NCBI GenBank assembly: GCA_025456425.1
Contig: JALOKP010000017.1
Coordinates: 1-64,000, forward strand
From: Acidobacteriota bacterium
GTDB taxonomy: Bacteria > Acidobacteriota > Polarisedimenticolia > J045
Direction of reading: 5' to 3'
Length of the DNA: 64,000 nucleotides
This document shows positions 45,921 through 55,777 of the stretch, piece after piece. The translations under genes were made by a program, and so were the position numbers. Within the stretch, counting starts at the first letter, position 1, and every line of letters starts with the position of its first letter. A model generated the notes under the pieces. It saw only the letters and a list, made by a program, of their open reading frames with translations. It ran no database searches and had not been told where the DNA came from.

Positions 45921-48900
45921 CTAGGGGCATTCCCCGGCCGCCGCGACCTGCCGCGGCCCGGCCGTGGCCGTCCCCCCGGGCCCGGAGCCGGCGCCGTTGG
46001 CGGCGACGACGAGGTACCAGAGGGCGTCACCCGCCGCCGGCGACGGCCCGGAGGGCGCAGCGGTCGCGCTCCCCTGCCAGCGGCGGCAGGAGTCGGCCTC
46101 CGGCGTGAGCAGCTTGGGCAGGTCCGCGATCGCTCCCTCGTGGACGGTGTACCAGGCCGCCCGCGGCGCCGGGTCCCACTCGAGCTGGCGGCCGTTCCGC
46201 CCGCCCCAGCGCAGGTCCGCGACCTCGCCAGGGACCGCCTGCGCACAGGATCCACAGGTCGGCTGGTCGAACACGAGATGCAGCGACCAAGAGTCCAGCG
46301 TGCCGACGCTGCCGTCCAGCGTATCGAGGACTTCGAGCTGCCAGGTGCCCGCTGCGGGCAGGCCGTGAAGCGCCGCGAGGGGCGCCTCCGGGCGCAGTGC
46401 GCAGGGGTTCGGCGGGAAGAACGCGTCGAGCCCGCGCTCGGCCCTATCGTCGAAGGTCGTCCCGGCGAAATCGGTACCGGGGCCGCGGTGCAGGGCCAGC
46501 GGGACGCGCGTCCGGTCCGGCGCGATCAGCGTCAGCTCCAGCGCCTCGACGGCGGGGTGAGAGATCCAGACCGTCACCTGGGCCTCGGCCACGACTCCGG
46601 CCCGCGCGACCGCGATCGACGAGAGCGCGGTCCCGGTGTCGGGGATCGCTGCCGGAAGCCCCTCCGCGCGCCCGGAGAACTCGCCCCCGACGACCAGCGT
46701 GCGCCGCGCGACCGCACTCGCCCCGCCTGCTCCGACCGTCAGCTCGAGCTCGAGCGGCGTCCCGCAGGCGACGCCCGCGTCGATGGTGAAGGCCGGAGGC
46801 GCCGCGCTGCGTCTGCCCCCCGGTCCCGGCACGACGCCGAACGTCGCCGCCGCCCGCGTGATCGTCACGCCCGGCGTGTCGGAGCTGAGCGTGGCCGAGG
46901 TGTCGGCCGCGAGCGAGGCGAGTTGGCCCACGCCGATCTCCAGCAGCACGTCCTCGCCCGGATCGATCACGCCGTCGCCACCCGCGCCGGTCCCGGCGCA
47001 GGCGTCCTCTTCAACGTGCGAGACCCAGGCCGCGGGCGGCCCCTCGACGACCTGCACGAAGAGGTCGTGCGTTCCCGGTGGCGGATTGCCCGGGTCGTCG
47101 GGCACGACGACCAGCGCGTACCGCACCTGGTAGGGCGCCGGCACGAACAGGTCGGCGGGCGGTCCCGCCGCACTGCGCGCAGGCGTGCCGAAGACGGTCG
47201 CGCCCTGCACCGCGGGAAGGAACGAGAGGACCATGGTCCCCGACCCGGGGCCGGCTGTGTCCAGAACCTGCCCCTCCGAGCTGACGATCGAGGCGAGATA
47301 GGGCACGGCGAGATCCACCGTCACCTGCACCTGGTGGCCGGAGAGCAGCTCGGCCGGACCGTCGTGCGGGCCGATCGGGATCGGGAACACCGTCGGGTCG
47401 ATGTCCAGTTCGAAGTGGACCGGAACGTGGAGGCCGGAGAACAGCGCGGCCTGCAGCGTCGTCTGTTCGTCCTCGTCGCAGGCCAGGCCGATCCCGTCGC
47501 CGTCGGCGTCGAGCTGGCTCGCATTCGCCGCGAAGGGGCAGTTGTCCTGGCCGTCGAGCACCCCGTCGTCGTCGTCGTCCACGTCGCACGGGTTCCCTGC
47601 GCCGTCGCCGTCCGGATCGCCGTTGTCGGCCGATGCGACGCCGGGGCACAGGTCGCAGGCGTTGCCCACGCCGTCCCCGTCGGCGTCGGCCTGGGAGGGA
47701 TTGGACTGCCCCGGGCAGTTGTCGGATGCGTTCTCGATGGCGTCGCCGTCCTTGTCCCAGTCGCAGATGTCCCCGACCGCGTCGTGATCGGAGTTCGCCT
47801 GGTCCTTGTTGGCCTGGAGCGGGCAGTTGTCCTTGGTGTCGACGAGCGTGTCGCCATCGAAATCGTCGCAGGCGTCTCCCTTGGGGCTGCCGAAGGAGTT
47901 CTGCTGCCAGGGGTTGGCGACGCTGGGGCAGTTGTCGCTCGTGTCCGGTTCACCGTCGCCGTCGTCGTCCGCGTCGCAGGTGTCCCCCGCGCCGTCCTTG
48001 TCCTGGTCGACTTGACCGGAGTTCCACTGCAATGGGCAGTTGTCCTTCGTGTCCGGCACGCCGTCGTCGTCGTCGTCGTTCTCGATCACGTCTTCGGTCC
48101 CATCGCAGTCGACGTCTCCCGAGCCGAGCCCGACCGCGGCGAACGCATTGCGGACGGTGCAGACGTTACCGGCATTGAAACTGTGCTTCCCGGACTTCGC
48201 GAATGACGCGGCGGCGCTCACGAAGGCGTTGCGGGCGGAGAGGAAACTCGACGAGGAGCTCAGGTACTGCGTCAGGACGGCGTACCAGAGCCGCTGGGTT
48301 TTCGCCTGTCCGATCCCCGGCACCACGTAGCCGCTGTGCGTCCCGCCGGCGCTGACGAGGTAGGCCGCCTTGTTCGGGATTCCGCTGTTGCGGTGCACTC
48401 CGCCGTTGTCGTCGGGCGCACCGTCGTTGTCGAAGTCGAGCGAGCTGTTGTAGTCGCTCCAGTGATCCGGCTGGCCCTGGCTGGGCGGGTCGGACATGTC
48501 GCGCAGCGGTGGGTTGCTGGGCCAGCTCTCGGCCAGCGTCCAGTTCCCGGGGTCGAGGAACTGGCCAAATACGTCGGAGAAGCTCTCGTTGAGCGCGCCG
48601 GGCTGGTACTTGTAGACCAGGTCCGCTTCGTGACGCGTCACCGAGTGGGTGTACTCGTGCCCTACCACGTCGGGCTCGACCGTGCCGCCGCTGAACTGCA
48701 GGAAGTCGCAGATGGAGCTGGACGTGGCCTGCGGGAACCCCTGTTTGCCCCAGCTCGCGGCGGTCCCGACGTGGATCGCCATGTGGATCGTCCCGCCGAA
48801 GTTGTCGTACGAGTCGCGCTGGTGAACGTCCCAGAAGTACGCGTCGGTCGCCTGGATCGCGTTCCAGGCCGCCCAGCCCTCGGCATCGGGGTTGCCGATG

Positions 48901-50759
48901 TTGTAGCCGTGCTCGTCGAACCAGACGGTCAGCGGGAGCCAGCACTTGTATCCCGGCGAGTAGGGGCCGTCGTCGTCGCCGTTCATCAGCCTGAGATCGA
49001 ACCACGATGCGTCGCGCGGCAGCCGCTCCAGGACGGTTCCGCTCGCGGCATCGACGAGGACGATCTCGGCGTCGAGCCGGACGGCCCACGCCAGGCGCGG
49101 CGGGCGGACTCCGCGATCGTCGAGCAGCGCCGGCGCGTAGACGACGAGCCCCGTCCGCGCGAGTTGCTGGAGCGGCGCGCCGGCGTGGCTCGTCGCAATC
49201 GCCTCCGCCTGCGCGGCGCTGAGGCGCGGCTCGGGGTCGAGCGCCAGATCGGGAGCATAGCGGCCGGCGATGCCCACCACGCGGCGCCCCTCCAGGTGAA
49301 CGACCAGCCCGCTCGGGAAGACCGGAATCCCGCCGTGACGCTGTCGGAAGAAGAGGTGCCGGTCGTCCCGGGCGCGCCGCACGAGCTGCCACTCCGTCGC
49401 CGGATCGGGGGTGCGAAGCAGCGCGCGGTACTCGCCCAGGAACCAGCGCGCGCGGGATGCGCCGTCCGGCGCGATCACCGAAGGCGGCTCGAGCTCGAAG
49501 CTCGCGAAGTGGACCCCGCCCGTCGCCTCCTCGGTCAGGAGGCGGACCGGCTCGGTCGACGCGGCGGAGAGCCGTGCGCGGTCGGCCTGCTGCGCCGCGT
49601 CGCGGGCGCTCAGGTCGGGTGGTACCTCGGTCGCTGGCATCGCGCACAGCACGCGTAGCCGGGGCGGCCCGTCCGCGCCGAGCGCTTCGCGGCTGTCGAT
49701 TTCGAGCGTCGTGCCCGGGGTGGGCGTCGCGAGCTGCAGCGACGGCTCGACCTGTCCGGCATTGGCCCACGCGGCTACGAGCGGGGTCACTTCGATCCCG
49801 AGGATCCCCGCCACCAGGGTCGAGGTTCGGCTGGCGTGCACCGGTCCGGCGGCGGGTTGCGACGACCAGCTCACCGTCGCCTCGTTCCAGGCGCCGTCGA
49901 CGCGGCGCACCTCGAGCGTGTAGGGGACGGTTCCGAGCGCAGCGCGGAGCGGCAGTTCCAGCCGCGCGGCCTGCACCGTCGCCCCGACCGGAATGCTGGG
50001 CGTGACGTCGAACCGCAGCAGGGTCCGCGACTCGTCGTCGCCCTGCGCGACGAGCAGCGTGCCGTCGGAGCCGAAGTTCGTGCCCGCCTGGGAGGCCCGC
50101 ACCTCGGCGTCGGCCAGCGCGTCGAACAGGCCGCCGCAGGCGCAGGGAGCGTCGTCCGCTTCGGCGGCACGCCAGCCCGCGGGGACGGTGGGGGCCGCAC
50201 CGACGGGCCACACTGCGCTCGTGCCCGGCCCGAGTGCGTCGGCGTGCTCCACCGCGAGGCGAAACGGAAGGCCGCAGGTTCCGGCCTGCAGGCCGATGAT
50301 CGAGACCCGGAACTCGGCCGACTCCCGCGCGCGTCCGATCTGCACCGCGCCGCTCCAGTGCGGCTCGAGGCCGGGCCGGGGAGCCCACCCGCTTCCGGCC
50401 GGGTCCCCGTGCCGGCTGGCGCGCACACCGCTCTCGACCGCGACCGAAAGGGCGGCGTCGGCGGTTCGGGGCGTCACGCCGCCGTCCCCCTGCGGATCCA
50501 GGTAGAGCGCGATCGTGCGCGATGCCGCGCTCCCCAGCGGCACGTCCACGCAGACCCAGAGCGACGAGCCGTCGTGCTTGAACGAAACGGAGGCCGGCTG
50601 CCCGGCGTCGACGAAGCTCTCGGTCACGCCGTCGCCGTAGTCCCCGCAGTCCCCGTCGAGCGAGGGGGCGGAGCCGGGCGGGACCAGGAGCGGCGGCGTC
50701 TGGGAGAAGGCCACTTCGGCTGACAAACCGATCAGTGCGACGAGCAGCGAGCTGCGCAT
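45921..50759 (-). CDS. large secreted M4-family metalloprotease with DNRLRE-like, FTP-like, TSP3 and P-domain modules
   Basis: Signal peptide MRSSLLVALIGLSAEVAFS; VVGHEYTHSVTRHEADLVYKYQPGALNESFSDVFGQ; D-rich TSP3 repeats DDDGDGEPDTSDNCP...; C-terminal P-domain HPAVEALELTLIAPDRTRVPL...GTWQLEVLD..GTLDSWSL. Confidence 0.9.
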   Translation of the reverse strand: MRSSLLVALIGLSAEVAFSQTPPLLVPPGSAPSLDGDCGDYGDGVTESFVDAGQPASVSFKHDGSSLWVCVDVPLGSAASRTIALYLDPQGDGGVTPRTADAALSVAVESGVRASRHGDPAGSGWAPRPGLEPHWSGAVQIGRARESAEFRVSIIGLQAGTCGLPFRLAVEHADALGPGTSAVWPVGAAPTVPAGWRAAEADDAPCACGGLFDALADAEVRASQAGTNFGSDGTLLVAQGDDESRTLLRFDVTPSIPVGATVQAARLELPLRAALGTVPYTLEVRRVDGAWNEATVSWSSQPAAGPVHASRTSTLVAGILGIEVTPLVAAWANAGQVEPSLQLATPTPGTTLEIDSREALGADGPPRLRVLCAMPATEVPPDLSARDAAQQADRARLSAASTEPVRLLTEEATGGVHFASFELEPPSVIAPDGASRARWFLGEYRALLRTPDPATEWQLVRRARDDRHLFFRQRHGGIPVFPSGLVVHLEGRRVVGIAGRYAPDLALDPEPRLSAAQAEAIATSHAGAPLQQLARTGLVVYAPALLDDRGVRPPRLAWAVRLDAEIVLVDAASGTVLERLPRDASWFDLRLMNGDDDGPYSPGYKCWLPLTVWFDEHGYNIGNPDAEGWAAWNAIQATDAYFWDVHQRDSYDNFGGTIHMAIHVGTAASWGKQGFPQATSSSICDFLQFSGGTVEPDVVGHEYTHSVTRHEADLVYKYQPGALNESFSDVFGQFLDPGNWTLAESWPSNPPLRDMSDPPSQGQPDHWSDYNSSLDFDNDGAPDDNGGVHRNSGIPNKAAYLVSAGGTHSGYVVPGIGQAKTQRLWYAVLTQYLSSSSSFLSARNAFVSAAASFAKSGKHSFNAGNVCTVRNAFAAVGLGSGDVDCDGTEDVIENDDDDDGVPDTKDNCPLQWNSGQVDQDKDGAGDTCDADDDGDGEPDTSDNCPSVANPWQQNSFGSPKGDACDDFDGDTLVDTKDNCPLQANKDQANSDHDAVGDICDWDKDGDAIENASDNCPGQSNPSQADADGDGVGNACDLCPGVASADNGDPDGDGAGNPCDVDDDDDGVLDGQDNCPFAANASQLDADGDGIGLACDEDEQTTLQAALFSGLHVPVHFELDIDPTVFPIPIGPHDGPAELLSGHQVQVTVDLAVPYLASIVSSEGQVLDTAGPGSGTMVLSFLPAVQGATVFGTPARSAAGPPADLFVPAPYQVRYALVVVPDDPGNPPPGTHDLFVQVVEGPPAAWVSHVEEDACAGTGAGGDGVIDPGEDVLLEIGVGQLASLAADTSATLSSDTPGVTITRAAATFGVVPGPGGRRSAAPPAFTIDAGVACGTPLELELTVGAGGASAVARRTLVVGGEFSGRAEGLPAAIPDTGTALSSIAVARAGVVAEAQVTVWISHPAVEALELTLIAPDRTRVPLALHRGPGTDFAGTTFDDRAERGLDAFFPPNPCALRPEAPLAALHGLPAAGTWQLEVLDTLDGSVGTLDSWSLHLVFDQPTCGSCAQAVPGEVADLRWGGRNGRQLEWDPAPRAAWYTVHEGAIADLPKLLTPEADSCRRWQGSATAAPSGPSPAAGDALWYLVVAANGAGSGPGGTATAGPRQVAAAGECP
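47470..48110 (-). repeat. protein-level thrombospondin type-3-like calcium-binding repeats within the metalloprotease gene
   Basis: Repeated DxDxDG...DNCPxxxNxxQxDxDxDGxGDxCDxD units. Confidence 0.85.
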
Positions 50760-50856
50760 GTCCAACCTCCGTGCTCCTAATACGCAAACGGCTCGAAAGC
50801 GGGGTCGCGACAGCGGTATCTTCCCGGCGTAAGGCTCGCGAACGGAGCGCCGGCGC

Positions 50857-51462
50857 GTGGATCCCGGGACGATCACGCAGCAGCTCCTGGCCGCCCGCGA
50901 GGGCGGACGCGAGGAGCGCGATCGCCTGCTGGAGTCGGTCTACGCACAGCTCAAGCAGATCGCCGTCAACAGCCTGCGCGGCGGGCGCGGTTCGGCGACG
51001 CTCGATGCGACCGACCTGCTCCACGAGGCCTACCTGCGAATGATCGACCAGACGCAGGCCGACTGGCGCGACCGCAGCCACTTCTTCGCGGTCGCGGCTC
51101 GCGCGATGCGCCAGATCACGGTCGACCACGCGCGGCGACGTCACGCCGCCAAGCGTGGCGGGCCGGCGCGCCCCGAGACGCTCGACGAAACGCACGCGAG
51201 TTGGAACCCGTCGCCCGAGACCGTTCTGGACGTCGACGCTGCGCTGCGCCGGCTCGAGGCGATCAGTCCGAGGCTGGTCGAGGTGGTCGAACTCTGCTTT
51301 TTCGCCGGAATGACCACCGAGGAAGCGGCCGCCGCGCTCGACGTCAGCCCGCGCACCGTGAAACGCGACTGGCAGAAGGCGCGGACGCTGCTCTACGCGC
51401 TGATTCGTGGCCCCGTTCCCCCGCCGATTGCGTGCTCGGAGCGGGATCGGAGGTCCGGGTGA
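50857..51462 (+). CDS. ECF-like sigma factor (kinase-associated type)
   Basis: DPGTITQQLLAAREGGREERDRLLESVYAQLKQIA...LDATDLLHEAYLRMIDQTQADWRDRSHFFAVAARAMRQITVDHARRRHAAKRGG...TTEEAAAALDVSPRTVKRDWQKARTLLYALI. Confidence 0.9.
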   Translation: MDPGTITQQLLAAREGGREERDRLLESVYAQLKQIAVNSLRGGRGSATLDATDLLHEAYLRMIDQTQADWRDRSHFFAVAARAMRQITVDHARRRHAAKRGGPARPETLDETHASWNPSPETVLDVDAALRRLEAISPRLVEVVELCFFAGMTTEEAAAALDVSPRTVKRDWQKARTLLYALIRGPVPPPIACSERDRRSG

Positions 51463-54400
51463 ACGACGACCTGCTGCGGCTGTGGACGCGCGCAGAGCGG
51501 ATCCTCGACGAGCTGCTCGACCTGGACGCCGACGAACGCGCGGCGAGGGTGGGTCCCGCCTGCGGGGATGACGCCGCGCTGCAGCGCGCGGTGCGGGAAC
51601 TGCTGGACGCCGAGCGCGCCTCCGGGGAGTTCCTCGCCAGGCCCGCGCTCGCCGTGCCGGGGGACGAGCCCGCGGCCTCGTCCGAGATTGGCCGCCGGAT
51701 CGGACCCTACCGCCTGGTCGCCGAGCTGGGGCGCGGCGGGATGGGAATCGTCTACGCCGCGGAGCGCGACGACGGGGAGTTCCAGCAGCGGGTGGCGCTG
51801 AAGCTGCTCGACGCCGGGGTGCGAACTCCCGCCGCGATCGAGCGCTTCCGCCGCGAGCGCGAGATCCTGGCCCGGCTGCAGCACCCGCACGTCGCCCGGC
51901 TCTACGACGGCGGCGTGACCGACGACGGCAACCCCTTCCTGGTGATGGAACTGGTCGAGGGCGCACGGATCGACGAGTACTGCGACGCGCGGGGCCTGTC
52001 GCTCGGCGAGCGGCTGCGGCTGTTCGTGCAGGTTTGCCAGGCGGTCGAGTACGCGCACGGCCGGCTCGTGGTGCACCGCGACATCAAGCCGGCGAACGTC
52101 GTCGTCGACCACGCGGGTGCGGTCCGGCTGCTCGACTTCGGGATCGCGGGCTGGCTCGACGAGATCGGGGAGGCCGCCGGGACGACCGCCACGGCAGCGC
52201 GCGTGCTGACGCCGGCTTACGCTGCCCCCGAGCAGCTGCGCGGCGAGCCGGCGGCGGTCGCGACCGACATCTATCAGCTCGGGCTGCTGCTCTACGAGCT
52301 GATCGCGGGGCGCCGCGCCCACGGCGACTCGCGCTCCTCGCCAGCCGAGCTGATCGACACCGCGCTGCACCGCGACCCGCCGCCGCCAAGCCAGGGCGTG
52401 GCGGCCGACCGGCTCGCGCGCCGGCTGGCCGGGGACCTGGACGCGATCGCCCTCAAGGCGCTGCGCAAGGAGCCGGCCGAGCGCTACGCCACCGCGGAAG
52501 CGCTGCGGCGCGACGTCGAGAGCGTGCTGGCGGATCGGCCGGTCGAGGCCCGGCGCGGCAACGCGCTCTACCGGCTGCGCAAGGGGCTGCGCCGCCATCG
52601 CGTCCCGGTCGCGGCCGCCGCGGCGGCGGGGCTGTCCATCGTGCTCGGCGTCGCCGGCGTGCTGGCCCAGGCGCGGGTCACGGCGCACGAGCGGGACCGC
52701 GCCCGGTCCGCCGAGGCGCGGGCCGCCGCGATCAACGACTTCCTGGTGCAGGAGCTGCTGCTCGGCGCGACGCCGGAAAAGGCGCGCGGGCGCGAGCTGA
52801 CCGTGGCCGAGGTGCTGGGCAACGCCTCGCGCGCCGTCGGCACCGCGCTGGGCTCGCAACCGGCGACCGAGGGGGACGTCCGGCTGGCGCTGGCGCAGAG
52901 CTACGTCGCGCTGGGGAACTACCCCGAGGCCCGGGCCCACGCCGAGGCGGCCATGTCCTGCTTCGCGTCGTCGACGACGGGTGATCGGCTCCGGGCCCGG
53001 CGCCAGCTCGCGGAGCTGACGATGCTCGAGGGACGCGTCCAGGAGGCGCGGGCCGAGGCGGACGCGTTGGTCGCCGCGTGCCTCGGAGGGCTGGGCGAGG
53101 ACCACGGGGAGACGCTCCGAGCGCGGTTGCTGGCGGCGCGCGTCGCCACCTCCGAGGGGCGACCGACCGATGCGGCACAGGCCCTGCAGGCGCTGCTCGA
53201 GGCCCAGTCCCGCATCTCGCCGGGCGACTGGCGCCTCGCGCTGGAGATCCGCGAAGCGCTCATCGACGCGTTGACGCGGGCGCAGCGGGCCGCGGACGCG
53301 GCGGCCCTGGCCGAGCAGACGCTGGGGATCCTGCGCGAGCGGCTCGGCCCCGACCACCCGGCTTCGATCGAGGGGCTGCGTCGGCTCGCGACGGCGAAGT
53401 CGAAGCTGTTGCTGCACCCGCACGCGCTCGCGCTGCACCGCGAGGTGCTGGCGCTCTGCGAACGGACGGCGGGCCCGGAGCACCCCGACACGGCCGACGC
53501 CTGGGTCGACGTCGCGGTCGACCTGAGCCGGCTCAACCGGGCCGAGCCGGCGCGCGAGGCGACCGAGCAGGCCCTCGCGATCTACGAGCCGGCGCTCGGA
53601 GCCGACCACCCGCGGACGATCCGCGCGCTGCGCAACCTGGCTGTGCTGGCCAGCCAGGCCGGGAACTACGAGGACGCCGAGCGGGCCTACGCGCGGGTGC
53701 TCGAGGCGCGAACGCGTCGGCTGGGCGAGTTCCATCCGGACACGATCGGCGCCCGCCGCGACCGGCAGCTGCTGCTGTTGCGGGCCGGCCGGATCGCGGA
53801 GGCCCGCACCGAGGCGCGGACGATCGCGGCCGCGTACGAGCGGCTGGCCTCGGGTGGCACCCCCGATCCGACGCTGCTCGACGCCTACGCCGGATACCTG
53901 CTCGCGGTCGACCCGCCCGACTGCCGCGACCCGCAGCGGGCGCGCGTCCTCGCCGAGCAGGCCGTCGCCGCGACCGGGCGCCGCGAGTTCCTCAAGCTCG
54001 CGACGCTGGCGCGGGCCTGCCGGGCGACCGGTGACGCCGAGGGGGCGATCGCCGCGGCGCGCGAAGCGCTGGCCCTGCCCGAGTCGATCCGCTCCTGGAC
54101 CACCGAGATCCTGATGGTGGAGCTGCTGCAGGAGCACCGGTCGGAGGTCGAGCTGGAGGCGTTTCTGCGCGAGCGCCTGGAGCGGACGCGCGCGCTGCGC
54201 GGCCCCGACGACCCGCTGATCGCCAAGACGCTGCGGCACCTCGCACAGCTCGAGGCGCGTGCCGGGCGTACCGCCGAGGCCGAGCGCCTGCTCGGGGAGT
54301 CCCTGGCTCAGCTGCGCCGAACGCTGCCGGAGAGCGACTGGGAGGTGGGGCGGGCCAAGAGCGAACTGGGCGCGCAGATGCTGGAGCGCGGTGCGCGGGC

Positions 54401-54515
54401 CGAGGCGCTGCCGCTCCTCGTCGACGGCTACGAGACGCTGGCCGCCGACCCCGGGATCGACGCCGCGCTGCTCGCCGCGGCGCGACGACGCGTCGTCGAG
54501 GCGACGGCCCGGTAG
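51459..54515 (+). CDS. transmembrane Ser/Thr protein kinase with C-terminal TPR repeats
   Basis: LVAELGRGGMGIVYAAERDDGEFQQRVALKLL, VVHRDIKPANVVVDHAGAVRLLDFGIA; TM VPVAAAAAAGLSIVLGVAGVLA; TPRs; GTG overlaps sigma stop. Confidence 0.95.
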   Translation: MNDDLLRLWTRAERILDELLDLDADERAARVGPACGDDAALQRAVRELLDAERASGEFLARPALAVPGDEPAASSEIGRRIGPYRLVAELGRGGMGIVYAAERDDGEFQQRVALKLLDAGVRTPAAIERFRREREILARLQHPHVARLYDGGVTDDGNPFLVMELVEGARIDEYCDARGLSLGERLRLFVQVCQAVEYAHGRLVVHRDIKPANVVVDHAGAVRLLDFGIAGWLDEIGEAAGTTATAARVLTPAYAAPEQLRGEPAAVATDIYQLGLLLYELIAGRRAHGDSRSSPAELIDTALHRDPPPPSQGVAADRLARRLAGDLDAIALKALRKEPAERYATAEALRRDVESVLADRPVEARRGNALYRLRKGLRRHRVPVAAAAAAGLSIVLGVAGVLAQARVTAHERDRARSAEARAAAINDFLVQELLLGATPEKARGRELTVAEVLGNASRAVGTALGSQPATEGDVRLALAQSYVALGNYPEARAHAEAAMSCFASSTTGDRLRARRQLAELTMLEGRVQEARAEADALVAACLGGLGEDHGETLRARLLAARVATSEGRPTDAAQALQALLEAQSRISPGDWRLALEIREALIDALTRAQRAADAAALAEQTLGILRERLGPDHPASIEGLRRLATAKSKLLLHPHALALHREVLALCERTAGPEHPDTADAWVDVAVDLSRLNRAEPAREATEQALAIYEPALGADHPRTIRALRNLAVLASQAGNYEDAERAYARVLEARTRRLGEFHPDTIGARRDRQLLLLRAGRIAEARTEARTIAAAYERLASGGTPDPTLLDAYAGYLLAVDPPDCRDPQRARVLAEQAVAATGRREFLKLATLARACRATGDAEGAIAAAREALALPESIRSWTTEILMVELLQEHRSEVELEAFLRERLERTRALRGPDDPLIAKTLRHLAQLEARAGRTAEAERLLGESLAQLRRTLPESDWEVGRAKSELGAQMLERGARAEALPLLVDGYETLAADPGIDAALLAAARRRVVEATAR

Positions 54516-54539
54516 GGGCCGACGAGAGCCGCTGCGCAG

Positions 54540-54617
54540 GTGCTGCTCTCGGTCGCATTCTGGATCGTCGTGCCGACGGCGCTGGGGACGTACCGGCTGC
54601 GACGCGCGGACGTCTAG
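54540..54617 (+). pseudogene. possible remnant of an ABC-2-type permease C-terminus
   Basis: In-frame VLLSVAFWIVVPTALGTYRLRRADV* resembles the end of ABC-2 permeases (WxxVPLALGxxRFRRxDV); no upstream gene body. Confidence 0.4.
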
Positions 54618-54622
54618 GCGCG

Positions 54623-55291
54623 CTACCGCCCCGCCCCCTCGGCCAGCTTCCGCGTCATGTCGACGAGGTGGTCCCACTCCTCGGGCCCGGCCGCCCAGTG
54701 GCTGCCGGCGAAGACCCACGGCCCGACGAAGTCGACCTCGAGCGTCCACGCCGGGCCCCTGTCGTGCTCGAGGAAGGCGCGCTGGACGGCGTCGTTGACC
54801 AGCTCGGCCGCGACGCCCGGCTGCTCGCCCGTGACGATCCACATCGCGCGGAAGTCGGACGACCCGACGTCGAGCCGGTCGGGGGTCATCTTCTCGACCA
54901 GCGGCACGCGGCGGCTGATCGAGATCGGGGTTTCGGCGCGCGGCCCGTCGTGGCGCGCGAGGCAGGCGGTGCCGGTGAGGTCGCTCCGGCTGCCCCGCGT
55001 CCTCCAGTTGAAAGAGAAGAGGTAGAGCGAGCGCGGCGGCCCCTCGACGACGGTCAGCCCCCCGACGACTCGGATCTCCGCCGGCGCAAAGAGCGCGAGC
55101 GCCTCGCGTACTTCGTCCGGCGTCCCGGATGGCATTTCCCAGCCGTGCTTCCGGGCGTACTCCTGGCGCGCCGCTCGGTCCCGCTGCCCCTGCCAGCGTG
55201 CCACCAGGATGAAGACCACCGCGGCCGCGAGGAAGCCGCCGATCGTCAGGATCATCGTGCGGTCCACGGCCCCTCCCTCGCGCGTTCGCAT
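54623..55291 (-). CDS. hypothetical membrane-anchored protein
   Basis: N-terminal TM MILTIGGFLAAAVVFILVARW; start may be 55255. Confidence 0.6.
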   Translation of the reverse strand: MRTREGGAVDRTMILTIGGFLAAAVVFILVARWQGQRDRAARQEYARKHGWEMPSGTPDEVREALALFAPAEIRVVGGLTVVEGPPRSLYLFSFNWRTRGSRSDLTGTACLARHDGPRAETPISISRRVPLVEKMTPDRLDVGSSDFRAMWIVTGEQPGVAAELVNDAVQRAFLEHDRGPAWTLEVDFVGPWVFAGSHWAAGPEEWDHLVDMTRKLAEGAGR

Positions 55292-55307
55292 CGCCGGCGG
55301 TGCGGTC

Positions 55308-55766
55308 TCAGCCGCCGGGCGGTCCCGGCCGCCGGAGCAGCGCCCCGATCATCGAACCGATCGCGGCGACGGTCAGCCCGGTCGAGACGAGCATGAAGAA
55401 GATCGCGAGGATCCCGAAGATCTTGCGGCCCCACACCGGCCCGAAGTCGACCTTCCGCGGATCGTCGCGCAGGTAGGTGATGTGCGTCGTGCCGCCCACG
55501 GAGAGCGAGCGCCAGGCGCGCGAGATGATCTTCACCTCCGCCTCGTGCGGGCGCCCCTGCTCGTCCTCGAAGCGAACCCGTGCGTAGAAGTTCTCGAGCG
55601 GGAAGCCGCCTTCCTTGCGGAACTTCTCGAGGACGACGGCCTGGGCGGTCACGCCGTAGGCCCGGAACTCCCGCCCGCGCGACCAGAACCAGATGCTCCC
55701 GGCCAGCACGGTGATGCCGGCCACCGTCGCGAGGAGCGGCAGCAGCGCCTCGAGTCCCTTGCTCAT
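55308..55766 (-). CDS. DUF3592-like membrane protein
   Basis: Two TM helices flanking a beta-rich domain: ENFYARVRFEDEQGRPHEAEVKIISRAWRSLSVGGTTHITYLRDDPRKVDFGPVW. Confidence 0.7.
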   Translation of the reverse strand: MSKGLEALLPLLATVAGITVLAGSIWFWSRGREFRAYGVTAQAVVLEKFRKEGGFPLENFYARVRFEDEQGRPHEAEVKIISRAWRSLSVGGTTHITYLRDDPRKVDFGPVWGRKIFGILAIFFMLVSTGLTVAAIGSMIGALLRRPGPPGG

Positions 55767-55777
55767 GCCAGCAGGAT

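Noticed and set aside
47470-48110. Periodic sequence resembling a repeat array
   Set aside because: Not CRISPR: the periodicity is protein-level TSP3 repeats (Asp codons), with no identical direct repeats or unique spacers.
48166-51966. 1,266-aa minus-strand ORF
   Set aside because: Alternative frame of the metalloprotease and antisense of sigma/kinase genes; Arg-rich composition, no motifs.
51393-54842. 1,149-aa minus-strand ORF
   Set aside because: Antisense of the Ser/Thr kinase gene; pure RQHLGA-type shadow composition.
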